Source: Hydractinia symbiolongicarpus (Eukaryota > Cnidaria > Hydrozoa > Anthoathecata > Hydractiniidae). Taken from it: a stretch of DNA of 64,000 nucleotides. The stretch is taken from the NCBI RefSeq assembly GCF_029227915.1, contig NC_079883.1:5828001-5892000 (forward strand), read 5' to 3'. The notes under the pieces are model-generated. The model ran no database searches. It was not told the origin of the DNA and saw only the letters and a program-made list of their open reading frames with translations. Position 1 is the first letter of the stretch, and the number at the start of each line of letters is the position of its first letter. Shown in pieces: positions 61,481 to 64,000 of the stretch. The position numbers and the translations under genes were made by a program.

Positions 61481-64000
61481 ATTTTGCTACTTCCGAGACA
61501 GAGAAGGAGAAATCAGCTGTTCGTGAAGAATAATTTGTTAAGACATCCATATGGCGCAATCAATGTCCAAAACATGTTCCAGGATTACATTTAACAGCAG
61601 AAGTGACTTAAAAGTTTCAAATACAGATTAAAAGTTTGTAATCATTGCTCAAAAATTAAACGGTGAAAGAATATTATTTTCCTGCAGGCCTAAAATGCCC
61701 GTAAATTTCTTTATCTTCCGAAGCTCGATGAAGAGACAGCTGTTATTAAATAATAATTTCCTGCATACTTTTGCTGAAATTGTTTTGATTGATTAATCCA
61801 AAAATAATCGACTTGTTAAAGGGTTAATTGCAAATCCATTAGAACCATGGATAAGCATAACGAGAGCTGTTTAAGAACCGCTGCTTGTATTCTATACGAA
61901 ATTTTATAATTAATCGATCCATCATGCGCGGTGTTTCACCTAATTGTTGTTTCATCTACAAAGTCGCTATTTCTTCGTAAATGTCTCATATCAGACTCAT
62001 CATTATTTACTTGATCTGTTCCATTTGGTTTGAAATTCCTTGAAAAGAGTTTTCCAACGTGGAAGTGTTCTTACATAATAAAGAATCGGCAAGCAATTCT
62101 TGTCCTATTTGCCATTCTGATAGATGCATCTAAATACATTACATAATATTTATGCATAATTTTTGGTGATAAAGGTTTACCAATATTTAAGTTACACCAA
62201 TATAAAATCTACATAATGAAAAAATATGATTAATTCATGAAACATATCTAGATTTAATAATGACATAAAAAGTTTTGAAACTCATGAAAATTTTAAACTG
62301 AGCCCAATTTGCAACTATTTTATGTGTCAAAACATTAGTATTTAAGTAACAAGTAACAACAACAGCACAAGCAACAAAATACCGGATTAAATATTACAGC
62401 AGTTGTTCGAGGAATATAACCTATTGATTAGAAGCAGATCGTACCTGTATTGGAAAATATTTTTCTCGGACTATGACATAGTCAGAGAAAAGCAAGTGGC
62501 AATAGCTAGTAACTAGCTAGTTACCCGAGAACAAAAGGAGAGGAGTCTTTGGTTTGGTTCTAAAAATAGACTAAATGTATTTAGCTCTTGATAAGGTACA
62601 ACTCTTTTTAAAACTTTTCTTAGCTGTATATAAAGGCAAGTTTCGACATCATTTTAAATAAATTCAAAGTTATCTTCTTTTTTGCTTATATGTGAGATAC
62701 TTCAAAGCCAGAAGGACGCATTTAGGAAATAGTTGCGGTCTTTACAATATATTTCCAAGTCCTGACTTTTACAAAACGCTAGCGCATGCAGCTTAGCAGC
62801 ACCTGCGTCTCAGCCTGCGCACGTATAAACTCTGACATTAACTTGTAAATAGCTTTTTTGTATCCACATTTTGGATTAGCGCTATTTTTATAGGGTCATG
62901 GAATGCACCTCAAGGTTAGTAAGGTTAGGGTGCGCAACCCAGAAATTAGCCTATCTGATCGATTTAATGCGTAATTTTCTCAGCGTGTACAACAGATTTT
63001 AAAGTTTTTTTTCGCCCAAAATTAGTTTACCTGTTTATTACTGTTTAGTCAGAATTTATAATCTTATTCAAAACATCTTACTAACTTGTTTAAGAGCTTT
63101 TAATTTAGGCATTATTATAAGACTTATAAATTTGGGAATATTATTTCTTATGCAAATTGTTTTAGACACATCTTATTTTGTTGTATGTAATTTGGCAACA
63201 ATAATTTTACAATGGACATCTCAAATGTTCGACCAAAGGATCAGCCATAAGAATCTGATAACCACTGTTACATAACCACTATTGCATTCAGTACTTTGTA
63301 TGTGTTCAGGAAGATAGGGAATGTCCAAATGTTTATGTAGCTTTCCATTAGGATCCACGATATCTTGATCATATGTGCACCAGAGGGTAGTAACTAGTGC
63401 AGCCACAATGCAAGTAGCAAAAGTTTGACTGATAAATAAGTTAACTACACCTTTACCACACTACTTTGTAAAAGAAGAGTAAGTTATTGAAGTATAATTT
63501 TGTGAGTAATTATATGTCTACCTGCGCTATAGGTTTTTTCCAAAAAGAAAAAAAGAAGTAGTGCTAGAAAGATTTCTTCTTTCTTTAAAAAAAGAAAACG
63601 AGCTGCGTGGTCCATCCTCATCTCCAGGATTTGTTACTTGATTTCAAAGCTAACGCCAGGTCATAATGTCTAAAAGACACGAACCTACAGATCCTTCACA
63701 AATTGTGGTGCGTGCATTTCGTTTACGTAAATATAGACCTTCTCTATTATATTGGTACAATGCAGTTATTTACGGGTTTTTATTGTACCCTGCGGGATAA
63801 TTTTCTCTTGCAGTACGATCCGCCTCAACCTCTGCGCGTTTGCGTGAATTTCAACCTTGATCACGGGGCATGTAAAGTTCTTTTGGTATCAAGGATGAAA
63901 CGCGTAACTGCTGTTGTTTCCTCTGTCTTTTTTTAAATTACTTTCTTTTTACTTGTTTTTCATCTCACGTATGCGTTTTATCCTTCCCATAGGCCCCTGG

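Larger units (their letters stand above)
60175..64000. other. Intergenic downstream of TRAF
   Basis: About 3.8 kb with no accepted gene. It contains a duplicated block (60459-60853 and 61084-61480). A minus-strand frame at about 63260-63440 is open with a hydrophobic start followed by a polar stretch (DPNGKLHKHLDIPYLP) and might be an exon of a gene beyond the window, but I cannot support it. Confidence 0.5.

Overview
This is eukaryotic nuclear DNA from a metazoan. It is AT-rich, its genes are cut into many short exons by AT-rich GT-AG introns, and the spaces are full of decayed transposable elements. No bacterial operon, CRISPR or phage signal is present. The protein content (THADA, LSM10, ZFYVE1/DFCP1, SMG8, a rhodopsin-like GPCR, a TRAF) together with the repeat types suggests an early-branching animal, most likely a cnidarian and perhaps a hydrozoan. 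That placement is inference, not something the sequence proves.

Layout. 1-4.9 kb: intergenic, with Helitron-like units at the left edge and a recent 395-bp direct duplication. 4.9-17.5 kb (-): THADA, 16 exons, about 1838 codons. 18.3-18.7 kb (-): single-exon LSM10. 18.7-20.2 kb: divergent intergenic space with a tRNA-derived SINE. 20.2-27.0 kb (+): ZFYVE1, 10 exons, 788 aa, every junction in phase. 27.0-31.4 kb: repeat-rich intergenic. 31.4-32.2 kb (-): intronless class A GPCR. 33.5-46.0 kb (-): SMG8, 19 exons, 1009 aa, every junction in phase. 46.0-58.2 kb: a transposon graveyard holding a decayed LINE split by a 1.7-kb tandem Helitron-like array, a Penelope-like remnant and several long hairpins. 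58.2-60.2 kb (+): TRAF adaptor, 4 exons, 451 aa, with a RING lacking two zinc ligands. 60.2-64 kb: intergenic with a 625-bp-period duplication.

The genes do not form an obvious pathway. LSM10 (histone mRNA 3' processing), SMG8 (nonsense-mediated decay) and THADA (tRNA-modification partner and large HEAT-repeat scaffold) are RNA-related housekeeping genes. ZFYVE1 belongs to omegasome/lipid-droplet biology, TRAF to receptor signalling. Exons were joined by hand from splice signals, reading phase and remembered family similarity; one THADA junction (exon 9/10) is unresolved.

The strongest unusual signal is the array at 49824-51522. It consists of ten head-to-tail units, each reading TC...hairpin...CTAG on the minus strand and abutting the next with no spacer. 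It sits exactly between an A and a T inside a dead LINE. These are Helitron termini and target preference, here present as a satellite. Single or partial copies of the same family lie at the window's left edge and in two SMG8 introns.
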